64,000 bases of DNA from the NCBI GenBank assembly GCA_017561825.1, contig JAFZBK010000002.1:1-64000 (forward strand), written 5' to 3'. The position numbers and the translations under genes were made by a program. This stretch comes from Prevotella sp. (GTDB lineage Bacteria; Bacteroidota; Bacteroidia; Bacteroidales; Bacteroidaceae). The notes beneath the pieces are model-generated. The model was given only the letters and a program-made list of their open reading frames with translations, ran no database searches and had not been told where the DNA came from. Of the stretch, positions 8,851-17,876 are shown piece after piece; within the stretch, counting starts at the first letter, position 1, and the number at the start of each line of letters is the position of its first letter.

Positions 8851-11850
8851 TTATTTGCTCTCTTTTCCCTTTACAAGATGCTCGTCGCGCATATAGGTAC
8901 TCGGACTGCTCCCGTATTGCCGTGAGAAGCAACGGGTGAAATATTTTGGATCGTTGAATCCCACCGCATAGGCTATCTCGGTGATATTCCTGTCAGCGTA
9001 GTTCTCCATGATCAGTTTCTTGGCGATGCTCAGACGGTAGTTGCGGATAAACTGTCCCGTGCTGACACCTGTCTCGGCATTCAGTCGTTTGGACACCAGA
9101 CTCTTGCTCATACCCAACGCTTCGGCAAAGGCCGTGATATCGAACTCGCTGTTCATGTAGTTCTGCTCCATGATCTCCGTGGCCCGCTCCATGAAGGGCA
9201 CATTCTTCTGGATCACCTCCTGCTTGTCAGCCTCCACGCTACGGTGATAACTCTTCTCCAACCGTTCGTGGTTGTCGAGGATGTTCTGGATGCGCGACTG
9301 CAGGTGTCCTGCATCTTCAGTCTCCTCCAAAGCCTTGCGGATTGGCTTCAAGAGTTTCTCTGCTTCCTGCTTCCGCCAGGCTTCCAAACGTAAGCGATAA
9401 AGCCAGATGACCACACCTATGGCCAACAAAGCCAACAACAAGGTGAACCACCAGCTCTTCCAGAAATAGGGAGCCACCACCACACGGATGGAGATCACAT
9501 GACGCTCATCTTCGTCAGCCTCAGGGGTGTAAGCCACCTCAAAGACATAGCTGCCGGGCTTCAGACTGGTGTAACGCACGGAGTGCTCACCGGGTTTCAA
9601 GGTGTTCCATTCATCCTCGAAGCCCCGCATCCTATAGCTGTAATGTCCTTGCACCTCCCTGCCGTAGGTAAGGGCAGAGAAATCAATGGAGAACGACTTG
9701 TTCGACTCATGCAGATGGATGATGCTGGCCAACGAGATATCCGCATCGATGATCCTGCTGTTGGCAGCAGTGATCACCTGGTTATCCACCATCAGACGGG
9801 TAAAGGTAAGGTGTACAGGACTGTTCTCTTCGATGTTCTCACCTCTGATCTCGGTCAGTCCACCAAGACTACCTAAATAGATCGTGCCATCCGGTCCTTT
9901 GGTGGCAGAGTTCCAATAGAACTGCTGACTCATCAGTCCGTCGTGTTGCCCATAGTTAATAAAGGTACGCGTACGAGGATTATAGACCGACAGTCCGTTA
10001 TCCGTGGTAATCCACAGTCGTCCCTGCATATCTTCCACAATACCTTTCACGGCATTGTTCGCCAAGCCATCATCTGTTGTCAGGTTCTCAAAATGGTCTT
10101 CCCCACTCTTCTTATCCACTACGCGTCGATACAGACCGTAGCCGTTGGATCCTAACCAGAGCGTACCATCCTTGGTTTCACAGAAACAGCTGATCTTATC
10201 AATCACTGGTGATTCGGGGTGGTCGAGCTTATTACTCAGCTTCCTGTATTTGAACGTCCCGTCTTTAGCACGTGGTGAACGGAGGTCGATGATGCAGACA
10301 CCCGTAATACAACCCATCCACAGGAACCCATCCTTATCCACATGCGCTCCCACGCAACCTCTCACGCTACGGTTCTCAGGGAAGGGATCCTCCAACTGAC
10401 CAGTACGGAAATCATAGAAGAAGATACCATCGTTGGAACCTATCCACAAGCCATCGTTATATTTATCGTATGCCAAAGAGCCTATATAGGAAGTGAGTGT
10501 GGTCATGGATGACGGCATGCTGACGGGATGCACCTTGTCGTGCGCTGACAAGGAGATATAGTTCAGTCCTCTGCCCCATGTGCCGATCCATAACCTACCA
10601 TGACCATCAGGCTCCAATACCGAAACGGAGTTATGCGACAGCGGAGAGTTCTGGGTAGTCCAGTGGGTGAAGGAATCACCCATCCCCTTGCGGTTCAGTC
10701 CTCCCTCTACCGTACCTGCCCATAGCGTACCATCTGCTTCCACATACATGGCATTGACAGGATTATGCGAAAGAGAACCAGGACGGCCATCCTCGTGTAG
10801 ATAGTTACGCAGCATCAAAGGACGGGGTGATAACTTGACGATTCCTGCCGTTTCCGTACCTATCCATATCTGACCGTAACGGATCATCAGACAGTGAACG
10901 AAGTCGCTCGGCATGGGGATACCTTCTGTAGCGGTATTCCAATGACTGAAGGTGCCGCTCTGCTCATCCAGAATATTCATTCCCCGCAGCGTGCCCACTA
11001 ACAGACGACCCTCAGGGGTAGTGGCCAGACAAGTGGCGTAGTCATGAGATAAAGAGCGGGCATCGGAAGTCTGGTGATATTCGTTCATGGCACCAGAATA
11101 GGAGTCGTAGGCATACAAGCCCCTGTTGGTGGAGATCCATACGGTACTGCCGCGTTTCAGCAAATTAGTAACGTATGCGCCTTGCAGGCGTTTCATCACA
11201 GGAGCGATTTCCCTGAGCACCAGTTTCCCGTTTTCTTCCATTAAGCGGAACAGTCCGTTTTCGATATTGATCCACACCGTTCCGTTATGATCGATGTCAG
11301 CCAGACTCACCTCGGGGGTGTTTCCGCGGTACCTGCATTTGCTGATATGATCCACGCTACCGTTCTCCTTGAAGGTATAACGGAAGATGCTGTCGCGCGT
11401 GAGGTGCCACAGACTGCCCTTTGTATCGCAGTACACCTTCACGGCAGGTCGTTTCAGCAGGTCGCCGATATTCCCTTTTCCATAAGCAGGTATCGTACTG
11501 CCCATAGTCCGCATATCCACCACGACGGTCTCTTCGTCGAAGGCTACCCACAACCGCTGATAACCATCCTCGGCAAAGCCCTGACAAGCATTACTCGAAC
11601 CGCCCGACTGTCGATCCAACACCGGCATCGTGAACGAATAACCGTCATAGCGCACTGCACCGCCTCCGTAGGTGGACACCCATACGAAGCCCTGACTGTC
11701 AGCAAAGATCTGGTTGACATGATGATGGGGTAAGCCAGCGGAGAGGTCGAGATAGGTCATGTTATACCGCTCGGTAAGCACGTTCTGCGCCACCGAGGTA
11801 CCCGCCAAGAACGCGAGTAAGCAACCTATCAGTCGTAAAAAGCGATTCAA
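8851..11850 (-). CDS. Membrane sensor-regulator: propeller + Y_Y_Y + TM + AraC domain, no kinase
   Basis: Probable PUL regulator resembling a hybrid two-component system but only 999 residues. A signal peptide (residues 1-21) leads to two-component propeller repeats (about 40-690; recurring WIGT / LWAGT / GLWIGSNDG), then a Y_Y_Y domain (about 725-790; GEHSVRYTSLKPGSYVFEV) and one TM helix (about 793-815). A short coiled coil follows, then an AraC HTH at about 890-990 (ITEIAYAVGFNDPKYFTRCF). Histidine-kinase, ATPase and receiver domains are absent. The start is TTG 11850, four bases after the DUF445 stop. It precedes the SusC promoter, so it probably senses the PUL glycan directly across the inner membrane. 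Confidence 0.85.
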   Translation of the reverse strand: MNRFLRLIGCLLAFLAGTSVAQNVLTERYNMTYLDLSAGLPHHHVNQIFADSQGFVWVSTYGGGAVRYDGYSFTMPVLDRQSGGSSNACQGFAEDGYQRLWVAFDEETVVVDMRTMGSTIPAYGKGNIGDLLKRPAVKVYCDTKGSLWHLTRDSIFRYTFKENGSVDHISKCRYRGNTPEVSLADIDHNGTVWINIENGLFRLMEENGKLVLREIAPVMKRLQGAYVTNLLKRGSTVWISTNRGLYAYDSYSGAMNEYHQTSDARSLSHDYATCLATTPEGRLLVGTLRGMNILDEQSGTFSHWNTATEGIPMPSDFVHCLMIRYGQIWIGTETAGIVKLSPRPLMLRNYLHEDGRPGSLSHNPVNAMYVEADGTLWAGTVEGGLNRKGMGDSFTHWTTQNSPLSHNSVSVLEPDGHGRLWIGTWGRGLNYISLSAHDKVHPVSMPSSMTTLTSYIGSLAYDKYNDGLWIGSNDGIFFYDFRTGQLEDPFPENRSVRGCVGAHVDKDGFLWMGCITGVCIIDLRSPRAKDGTFKYRKLSNKLDHPESPVIDKISCFCETKDGTLWLGSNGYGLYRRVVDKKSGEDHFENLTTDDGLANNAVKGIVEDMQGRLWITTDNGLSVYNPRTRTFINYGQHDGLMSQQFYWNSATKGPDGTIYLGSLGGLTEIRGENIEENSPVHLTFTRLMVDNQVITAANSRIIDADISLASIIHLHESNKSFSIDFSALTYGREVQGHYSYRMRGFEDEWNTLKPGEHSVRYTSLKPGSYVFEVAYTPEADEDERHVISIRVVVAPYFWKSWWFTLLLALLAIGVVIWLYRLRLEAWRKQEAEKLLKPIRKALEETEDAGHLQSRIQNILDNHERLEKSYHRSVEADKQEVIQKNVPFMERATEIMEQNYMNSEFDITAFAEALGMSKSLVSKRLNAETGVSTGQFIRNYRLSIAKKLIMENYADRNITEIAYAVGFNDPKYFTRCFSRQYGSSPSTYMRDEHLVKGKESK

Positions 11851-11854
11851 TACC

Positions 11855-12874
11855 TTAATAAATAAACTTCCCTATCACGATATTCAGCGTACCCATGATA
11901 GCACCAAGGAGGGCACCAAGCCAGACGATGGCCTTGAGTTCCTTGTTCATCACCTCCAAGATGAGGTGTTCGGCTTCCGCCATCTCCATCTCGTTGATAC
12001 GTGTCTCGATCATCTTACTGATGTCGATGGCATGGAGGATGCGGGGAAGACGTTCTGTGATGACATGCTGGTAGAGGGATACAAGGGATGACTTCAGTTG
12101 CGCAATCTGCTCCTCCTTTCCTTCCATCAGCTCGGACATAGTGCAATCCAACAAACGGTCGCGTTCCTTCAGGATCATGCTCTCCACAATCTCTGTGGAG
12201 TTGTTGCGTAACATCTCGTTGATGTTCTTCGCCAATGCCTGTTCAACGGGAGAAGCGAGAGAGTTGATAAAGTCAGATGCATGCTTCTTCGACGAATTAC
12301 CGAAGATCCGTCCGAAGCCCCTGCTGATCATATCACCGATGCCCCCACCCTTACCGATACCGTTCTCGCTGAGTGCATCACCGATATTACTTCCAAAGTG
12401 CTGCATCTTCTGCATCACATGGTTCACGGCCATGTGCGCAATCTGGTCACCTACCACCGAGTCGGCCAGTTTAGCGGAAATCAATGTTGTCAGTTCCTCC
12501 CCTATATTGGTAGAGATGGCGTTGATCTCCTCTTCTGTCAGGAACCTGCCTAAGAATGCCCTCAGCGTTTCATCACTGTTTCTTTGCGAATAGAAGAACC
12601 TATCGATGGTGGCTGTCAGCTTCCCGATCATCTCCTCTGAGAGCAGGTTCTTCTCCATCACCTCCTGATTCATCAGGTTCTCGCTGATGGCCCCACCTAC
12701 TGCCCCTGCTATCCTCCCCTTCTCCTTGGGAATGATACCAGGTGTAAAAGGCAATTTCCGGCCAAACAGGTATTTAGCCCGATGTGGCCGGAAAAGCATT
12801 CGTATGGCGATGTCATTGGTGATATAGCCAATGACACCACCGATTATTGGTCCTGCGAGATAAGTAAAAACCAT
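11855..12874 (-). CDS. DUF445 family membrane-associated protein
   Basis: DUF445 protein of 339 residues; function unknown. The ATG at 12874 is preferred to an upstream TTG. The N-terminus (GPIIGGVIGYITNDIAIRMLFRPHRAK, here split: a glycine-rich TM helix then NDIAIRMLFRP) is the conserved DUF445 signature. Next comes FTPGIIPKEKGRIA. The middle is helical and charged. A C-terminal TM helix (VWLGALLGAIMGTLNIVIG) closes the protein, placing both ends at the membrane. The gene sits between the sugar permease and the PUL regulator, with only four bases to the regulator start, so they are probably co-transcribed. I see no functional link to glycan use. Confidence 0.88.
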   Translation of the reverse strand: MVFTYLAGPIIGGVIGYITNDIAIRMLFRPHRAKYLFGRKLPFTPGIIPKEKGRIAGAVGGAISENLMNQEVMEKNLLSEEMIGKLTATIDRFFYSQRNSDETLRAFLGRFLTEEEINAISTNIGEELTTLISAKLADSVVGDQIAHMAVNHVMQKMQHFGSNIGDALSENGIGKGGGIGDMISRGFGRIFGNSSKKHASDFINSLASPVEQALAKNINEMLRNNSTEIVESMILKERDRLLDCTMSELMEGKEEQIAQLKSSLVSLYQHVITERLPRILHAIDISKMIETRINEMEMAEAEHLILEVMNKELKAIVWLGALLGAIMGTLNIVIGKFIY

Positions 12875-12880
12875 AGGCAA

Positions 12881-12914
12881 TTCTCACCTCTTGCTTCTTA
12901 CCTCTTGCTTCTAA
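12881..12914. repeat. heptamer tandem tract (CTCTTGC/TTCTTAC)
   Basis: 7-bp units CTCTTGC, TTCTTAC, CTCTTGC and TTCTAAA occupy the gap between the FucP-like stop (12911-12913) and the DUF445 start (12874). On the transcribed strand it reads purine-rich (AGAAGCA-type), like the 54207 tract. Confidence 0.7.
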
Positions 12915-14221
12915 ACTGGTATATCCTTATTCACGTTCTTGCAGCCATGGAGGGCGTAGTAGAACATGTAGGCCATACCCAGCAGGTAGATGAAGTAGCT
13001 CGGCATGTAGCCAATCTTGTCAGCGAAGAAGTTCTGCACAACAGGCAGCACACCACCGCCAACCACCATCATCATGAAGATACCGCTGGCCTGAGCAGTG
13101 TATTTGCCAAGACCCTCAGTAGCCAGGTTGAAGATAGAAGCCCACATCACTGAGGTACACAGACCGCAGAGCACGAGCAGCAGAGCGCTCAGAGGCACAT
13201 TGGCATATGTCAGCTTGAACTTCAGGATATCAAACAGCGGCATGTTCACCGTTGTAGTCTTGGGGATGATCATAGCAGCAATGATGAGGATCATGCCAAT
13301 GGTCGTTGTAGTGAGCATCAGCTGACGTGATGACACCTTACCAGCGATCACGCTTGAGCAGAGACGACCAATCAGCATCAGCAGCCAGTACATAGCAGCC
13401 ACGGCACCACCGATGGTGGCAGCATTCTCAAGTAATCCGGCACCTTTCTCAGAAGGGTCAGAGAGGAAGAAGTTCAGTCCACCAGGGATACCTACCTCAA
13501 CACCTACATATACGAAGATGGCGATCACGCCTAACAGACAGTGGCGGAAGGCCCACGGAGAGTGCTCGAATACGGTATCTGCCGTTACCTTACCCATTTC
13601 AGGATCCTGAATCGGGATGAACAGCAGGATGATGAAGGCAGCAGCAAAGACGGTCATGGCGATATACATCACCAGGTTCACGTCGGCCATCTTCGTACTG
13701 GCTGTCACGGTACCAATCAGCGCACCTACCAGCATCGGGGTAAGCGTACCGGCCAATGAGTTCAGTGTACCACCAATCATGTTCAGCTGGTTACCACGGT
13801 TACCACCGCCGCCCAAGAGGTTAAGCATCGGGTTCACCACCGTGTTCAGGATACATACAGAGAATCCTGAGATGAAGGCACCCAGCAGATAGATACAGAA
13901 GCCAGGGATACCGCTGGAGTGACCAGACAGGTACTGGATCAGCACACCGAAGAAGCCCACGGCAATACCAATCAGGGCTGTTTTCTTGTAACCTACCTTC
14001 GTCAGCATCTTACCTGCGGGAATACCCATGAACAGGTAAGCAAAGAAGTTCATAAAGTTACCCATGATACCCAGCACGTTGGAGCCGCCGATTTCAGGCT
14101 GACTCTTCCAGATCACACCGATAGGAGCACCCAGGTTCGTGACGAAGGAGATCATGGCATACAAGAAGAACATCGTGATAATCGCGATGATACTTCCATT
14201 CTGTTTGTTAGTTTGACTCAT
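12911..14221 (-). CDS. FucP/GluP-family sugar:proton symporter (MFS)
   Basis: Inner-membrane sugar permease of the FHS (FucP/GluP) family, 436 residues with about 12 TM helices. Recognisable segments are ITMFFLYAMISFVTNLGAP in TM1, NFFAYLFMGIPAGKMLTKVGYKKTAL, the family's VVNPMLNLLGGGGNRGNQLN, and GIFMMMVVGGGVLPVVQ near the end. Its position upstream of the PUL regulator suggests it imports a monosaccharide released by the PUL, such as arabinose, but specificity cannot be read from sequence. It starts at ATG 14221, 47 bp after the zinc-ribbon gene, and no clear promoter is seen between them. Confidence 0.87.
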   Translation of the reverse strand: MSQTNKQNGSIIAIITMFFLYAMISFVTNLGAPIGVIWKSQPEIGGSNVLGIMGNFMNFFAYLFMGIPAGKMLTKVGYKKTALIGIAVGFFGVLIQYLSGHSSGIPGFCIYLLGAFISGFSVCILNTVVNPMLNLLGGGGNRGNQLNMIGGTLNSLAGTLTPMLVGALIGTVTASTKMADVNLVMYIAMTVFAAAFIILLFIPIQDPEMGKVTADTVFEHSPWAFRHCLLGVIAIFVYVGVEVGIPGGLNFFLSDPSEKGAGLLENAATIGGAVAAMYWLLMLIGRLCSSVIAGKVSSRQLMLTTTTIGMILIIAAMIIPKTTTVNMPLFDILKFKLTYANVPLSALLLVLCGLCTSVMWASIFNLATEGLGKYTAQASGIFMMMVVGGGVLPVVQNFFADKIGYMPSYFIYLLGMAYMFYYALHGCKNVNKDIPV

Positions 14222-14268
14222 AGTTGTTTATGTTTTTAGTTAAAAGATTCTTAGTAAGTTTTCATTCA

Positions 14269-15102
14269 TTAATCCTCAACGGGAGCATCCTCATCCTTCT
14301 TACGACGGATGGCGCGCTTGCGCTTGGGCTTCTCGTCAACGGGCTTGTCGAATTTCACGCCAGCCAGTTCAGGATCGATCATGATTCGTCCGCAGTACTC
14401 GCAAACGATGATCTTCTTGTGCATCTTGATGTCGAGCTGACGCTGTGGCGGAATCTTGTTGAAGCAACCACCGCAAGCATCACGCTGCACATACACGATA
14501 CCCAGTCCGTTGCGGGCATTCTTACGGATGCGCTTGTAGCTGGTCAGCAGACGCTCTTCGATCTTCAGTTCCAATTCCTTGGCTCTCTCCTTGAGCTTCT
14601 CCTCCTCAGCACGTGTCTCGCCCATGATCTCATCAAGTTCGCTCTTCTTCTCCTCGAGGGCAATCTGACGGTCCTTGATCAGCTCTTCAGCCTGCTCTAG
14701 GTCCTTACCGCGCTCCTCAACCTTGATGTTTGCCTCGCGGATCTTCTTGTTGCAGAGCTCAATCTCCAGCTCCTGGAACTCGATCTCCTTGCTCAGCGTG
14801 TCGTATTCGCGGTTGTTCTTCACGTCGTTCAGCTGACTCTTGTAGCGTTCCACGCTTGCCTTTGAGTCCTCGATCTCACCCTTCTTCTGGATGACAGCCT
14901 GCTGGAAGTCTGCAATCTCGCTCTTGATCTTCTCCATACGGGTATTCAGACCAGCGATCTCGTCTTCCAGGTCCTGCACCTCAAGGGGCAGTTCACCCCT
15001 CAGTGCCTTCTTCTCGTCAATTGCCGACAAGGTAGTCTGCAACTGGTAAAGCGTCTTCAGTTTCTCTTCTACTGATAAATCTGTTGGATCTTTCTTTGCC
15101 AT
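14269..15102 (-). CDS. Coiled-coil protein with C-terminal C4 zinc ribbon (CT398/DUF164 type)
   Basis: Cytosolic protein of 277 residues. A long antiparallel coiled coil (about 10-200, heptads of E/K/L) is followed by a C4 zinc ribbon: CGGC (RDACGGCFNKIPPQRQ) and CEYC (VCEYCGRIMI). The tail is basic (KPKRKRAIRRKK). This is the CT398-like family, seen in most Bacteroidetes; the role is unclear, with nucleic-acid or secretion-chaperone roles proposed for relatives. The start is ATG 15102 (MAKKDPTDLS). The longer frame runs through a dispersed GC-rich repeat and is rejected. It is probably co-transcribed with the NIF3 gene upstream. Confidence 0.85.
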   Translation of the reverse strand: MAKKDPTDLSVEEKLKTLYQLQTTLSAIDEKKALRGELPLEVQDLEDEIAGLNTRMEKIKSEIADFQQAVIQKKGEIEDSKASVERYKSQLNDVKNNREYDTLSKEIEFQELEIELCNKKIREANIKVEERGKDLEQAEELIKDRQIALEEKKSELDEIMGETRAEEEKLKERAKELELKIEERLLTSYKRIRKNARNGLGIVYVQRDACGGCFNKIPPQRQLDIKMHKKIIVCEYCGRIMIDPELAGVKFDKPVDEKPKRKRAIRRKKDEDAPVED

Positions 15103-15108
15103 AAATGG

Positions 15109-15143
15109 AGCCCCCCTCTTATCCCCCCAATAGGGGGAGGCCG
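15109..15143. repeat. GC-rich palindromic intergenic repeat
   Basis: CCCCCCTCTTATCCCCCC followed by AATAGGGGGAGG can fold into a stem of about 6-7 bp. It lies between the NIF3 stop and the zinc-ribbon start. It resembles, but is not identical to, the copies at 22-58 and 17747-17786. Confidence 0.45.
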
Positions 15144-15177
15144 CAAACAGGGGCATGGGCCGTTGTTATTTATTCTT

Positions 15178-15975
15178 TTACTCGATTACATACACTATCG
15201 GATTCGTATTGATCTGCGTGAGGAAGCATTTCACACCTGGGCACTCCCTTTCGATGATCTCCTTGAAGATCTCGCTGGTGAACTGTTCACTCTGGTAATG
15301 CCCGATCACGGCAATCTGTATCTCCTGCTCATGACCGAAGTACTCATGGTAGTGCATCTCGCCTGTTACGAAGGCATCTGCCCCTTCGGCAATGGCATCG
15401 TTCAGCAGGAACGCACCTGCTCCGCCACAGATAGCCACCTTGCGGATGGGTCGTTGCAGCAACTGGTTGGCCTGGATGCAGTCCACGCCGAAGCGTTGCT
15501 TCACCATGGAAAGGAATTCTTTAGCCGTCATAGGCTCAGACAGTTCTCCAATCACACCACTGGCTCCCTGAATGTCACCTATCTGTTTCTCAGGACCGAA
15601 GAACCTGATGTCCTGCAGTCCCATCTTCCCGGCAATGCGATAGTTCACACCGCCGAGGGCATTGTCCATATTGGTGTGCATCGATACCACGGTGATGTCG
15701 TGCTTGATGGCCTTCACCACTGCCCGCTGCACATCATCCTTGCCCGTAATCTTCTTCAGGGCATGGAACAGCAGGGGGTGATGACTCACAATGAGGTTAC
15801 AGCCTAATGCCACCGCCTCATCCACCACCTGTTCGGTTACGTCGAGACACAACAATGCCCCTGACACTTCCTGCGTCTCTGTCAATCCAACTTGCAGGCC
15901 GGCATTGTCGAATCCTTCCTGCAAGGGCAGAGGCGCGAAACGTTCAAGGGCACATACCACTTCCTTTATGTTCAC
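15178..15975 (-). CDS. NIF3-like dinuclear metal-centre protein
   Basis: NIF3/YbgI family protein of about 265 residues (toroid-forming, dinuclear metal site, annotated in databases as GTP cyclohydrolase I type 2 homologue; true reaction unsettled). Metal ligands are visible in LIVSHHPLLFH and MHTNMDNALGGVNY, and near the end in VIGHYQSEQ. The N-terminus NIKEVVCALERFAPLPLQ with GFDNAGLQVG matches the family, which places the start at GTG 15975. A TTG at 15984 is possible, but it would lie almost on the predicted transcription start. The longer upstream frame has no family similarity. Confidence 0.9.
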   Translation of the reverse strand: MNIKEVVCALERFAPLPLQEGFDNAGLQVGLTETQEVSGALLCLDVTEQVVDEAVALGCNLIVSHHPLLFHALKKITGKDDVQRAVVKAIKHDITVVSMHTNMDNALGGVNYRIAGKMGLQDIRFFGPEKQIGDIQGASGVIGELSEPMTAKEFLSMVKQRFGVDCIQANQLLQRPIRKVAICGGAGAFLLNDAIAEGADAFVTGEMHYHEYFGHEQEIQIAVIGHYQSEQFTSEIFKEIIERECPGVKCFLTQINTNPIVYVIE

Positions 15976-15994
15976 GCTTTTCAATTTTCTTTTG

Positions 15995-16002
15995 CAAAAG
16001 TA
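15995..16002 (-). promoter_or_regulatory. -7 element for the NIF3 / zinc-ribbon transcript
   Basis: TACTTTTG on the minus strand lies about 20 nt before the GTG start of the NIF3 gene. It matches TAnnTTTG, but no good TTG is seen at the -33 distance. Confidence 0.4.
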
Positions 16003-16117
16003 CGAAGAATTCCTGAACTCTCCTTCCTCTGCTCCTGTTTTTTTGAATTTCTTAACGAAAAGAAAAGAAGGATAGGGTGTTCCTCCGCATTGCATCAAAC
16101 AAAAAAACAAAGAATTG

Positions 16118-16149
16118 TTTGCATTTTAGGAATAAAACACTTATCTTTG
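16118..16149 (+). promoter_or_regulatory. Bacteroidetes-type promoter for the 16201 gene
   Basis: TTTG (16118-16121), a 20-nt spacer, then TATCTTTG (16142-16149): a full match to the -33/-7 consensus. The leader to the ATG at 16201 is about 45 nt. Confidence 0.75.
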
Positions 16150-16200
16150 CATAACCTTATAGATCAAACATAACCAAACAATCATTAATATCAAACCAAT

Positions 16201-17544
16201 ATGAAAAGATTTAAGACAATTATGGCTGTGTGCATGATATCTGTTTCTGCCATGGCACAAGGTGTTCTTCAAATTGAGAATGTATCAAACCCCAAAGACG
16301 TTTTTTCCAGTTCTGGCGATCAGGCAGCTGTTCGTATTCGCTGCCACAGGGACATTCCACTCAGTTTTTCATCATCTATGGACAAATCAACAGAACCTTT
16401 TAATACAACCGTTGAAGGGTCTGACTCTGTTTATTACATAGAATTCCCTACAGGAAACCGTTATCGGGGTCGTACGCTTGTCGTCATGGCTCCAGGATAT
16501 TATAATCTCGACGTTCCCTTGGATCTTTCTCCTAAACAGTTGGTGACATTTAGGATATATGATCCCAATAGTATCGTAGATGCTGGTTGCTATCGTTTAC
16601 ACCGCAATAAAGGAATTGAAGAAATAAAGAACATGAATTATCCCGAAGCAAGTAATCAATTCAAACTTGCTTTCGAATGTTCTGATGTGGATTCCGTTGA
16701 AAACCGGGTAAACCTTGCATTAGCAGACTCCTTGCAGCACCTTAGAAATGATGCAGAAAAGGCATATCAATTGCTTGACTATTCCCAAGCAGCCGAGATA
16801 TACAATATCATTATCGGACTAAACTCTTATGACTCTTTTGCCAAAGACAGATATAATGAATGTTACTCGAAATTCTCATCAGAATGTAATATCGCCTTCA
16901 AAAAAGCTGAAGCCTATTTCAATGAAAAGGAATACGAAAAGGCAAAAGAGCTCTATCAGAGGATTATCGACAGAGGGTGTTATCAGTCACCTGTTGCAAC
17001 AGATAGGGTAAACACTATAGACCGTTTCCTGACATCAAAAAGGAGTCATGCCACTGTTTTGAGTTATGAATGGATTAAAGGTGCACCGATAGGTCTTCAA
17101 GTGGGACAATATAACCAACATAAAGCTGGCGGTTTCTTCCATATCAATCTTAACCCGGAAATCTTTAATGCCATTCGAAACGAACATGAAATCGGTGATG
17201 TTGCAGAGGTTCTGATTGGATTTGGTTGGACCATTAAGGTTGTTGACCCTGTTTGGATTCATTTCGGTCCTGGTTTTGGTACGAAACTGTACTATGGAGA
17301 GTACTTGGATAATAAATATCCAGATGAAAACGGAAAGCCAATATCCACAAGTGATCTCAAAGAAAAGGGTGATCAAGACAAGGTGAATACGGCTTTTTCC
17401 CTCAATCCGGAAATAGGCTTTACGGCTAAATATAACTATTTCGCTTTTCGTCTTACCTACCAATATCGTTTTTCCTTTAAGAAAGAACTTGACGATTTCA
17501 TAGGTAAGCATAGGATTATGCTCGGTGTAGGCGTGGCATTCTAG
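16201..17544 (+). CDS. Secreted TPR-containing protein with C-terminal outer-membrane-like domain
   Basis: Exported protein of 447 residues, unknown function. Signal peptide MKRFKTIMAVCMISVSAMAQ. An N-terminal beta domain (about 21-125) is followed by TPR-like helices (about 130-280; NYPEASNQFKLAFEC, YSQAAEIYNIII, EYEKAKELYQRII). The C-terminal part (about 290-447) is beta-rich, alternating and aromatic, ending in GVGVAF, like a small outer-membrane barrel. Base composition is lower in GC than its neighbours and codon use is AT-richer, hinting at a different history. It has its own promoter and stands alone between a divergent gene and a repeat-rich gap. Confidence 0.75.
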   Translation: MKRFKTIMAVCMISVSAMAQGVLQIENVSNPKDVFSSSGDQAAVRIRCHRDIPLSFSSSMDKSTEPFNTTVEGSDSVYYIEFPTGNRYRGRTLVVMAPGYYNLDVPLDLSPKQLVTFRIYDPNSIVDAGCYRLHRNKGIEEIKNMNYPEASNQFKLAFECSDVDSVENRVNLALADSLQHLRNDAEKAYQLLDYSQAAEIYNIIIGLNSYDSFAKDRYNECYSKFSSECNIAFKKAEAYFNEKEYEKAKELYQRIIDRGCYQSPVATDRVNTIDRFLTSKRSHATVLSYEWIKGAPIGLQVGQYNQHKAGGFFHINLNPEIFNAIRNEHEIGDVAEVLIGFGWTIKVVDPVWIHFGPGFGTKLYYGEYLDNKYPDENGKPISTSDLKEKGDQDKVNTAFSLNPEIGFTAKYNYFAFRLTYQYRFSFKKELDDFIGKHRIMLGVGVAF

Positions 17545-17690
17545 GTTTGTTAGTGCTGTTATCAATAGGCATTTTACTATCATATCTGTAAAGTTTTCGC
17601 TCAAGCTGGAAGGCTGATTGGAGGATGTTAGAAGCCTTACAACGGGTCGTTAGAAGGCTTCTAACTGCTTCTCAGAAGGCTGGTTCCTCT
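17545..17690. other. Intergenic stretch with inverted repeat TTAGAAGCC / GGCTTCTAA
   Basis: No credible gene. It contains TTAGAAGCC (about 17629) and GGCTTCTAA (about 17656), able to form a hairpin after the 16201 gene, with further AGAAGGC copies on either side. There is no U-run, so a role as terminator is uncertain. Confidence 0.4.
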
Positions 17691-17691
17691 T

Positions 17692-17731
17692 TATTCCCAA
17701 GTTGGGAATAAAATGTTCCCAACTTGGGAAC
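17692..17731. repeat. Two tandem TTCCCAA-N-TTGGGAA palindromes
   Basis: TATTCCCAAGTTGGGAATA (17692-17710) and GTTCCCAACTTGGGAAC (17715-17731) are both perfect palindromes around one central base. Centres are 22 bp apart, two helical turns. This looks like a paired operator or a structured-RNA element; no adjacent regulator is evident. Confidence 0.6.
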
Positions 17732-17746
17732 AAAGAGTTTAACGGC

Positions 17747-17786
17747 AGGAAAAGCCACCCCAGACCCCTCCATAAGGAGGGGAGAA
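17747..17786 (+). repeat. dispersed GC-rich palindromic repeat, copy 2
   Basis: GCCACCCC, then CCCCTCC-ATAA-GGAGGGG and AGAA. Nearly the same as the minus-strand copy at 22-58. The perfect 7-bp arms can form a hairpin. Confidence 0.6.
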
Positions 17787-17876
17787 ATGAAAGAATTTTG
17801 TGTTTTTGCCCAAGACCTAACTGTTTCACGGAAGAAAGTGCCTGTATATGGGTGTTTCACGCGTTTTTGACACACT

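Noticed and set aside
8738-8932. Small minus-strand frame before susC
   Set aside because: Covers the promoter and the end of the regulator gene in another frame; no start context.
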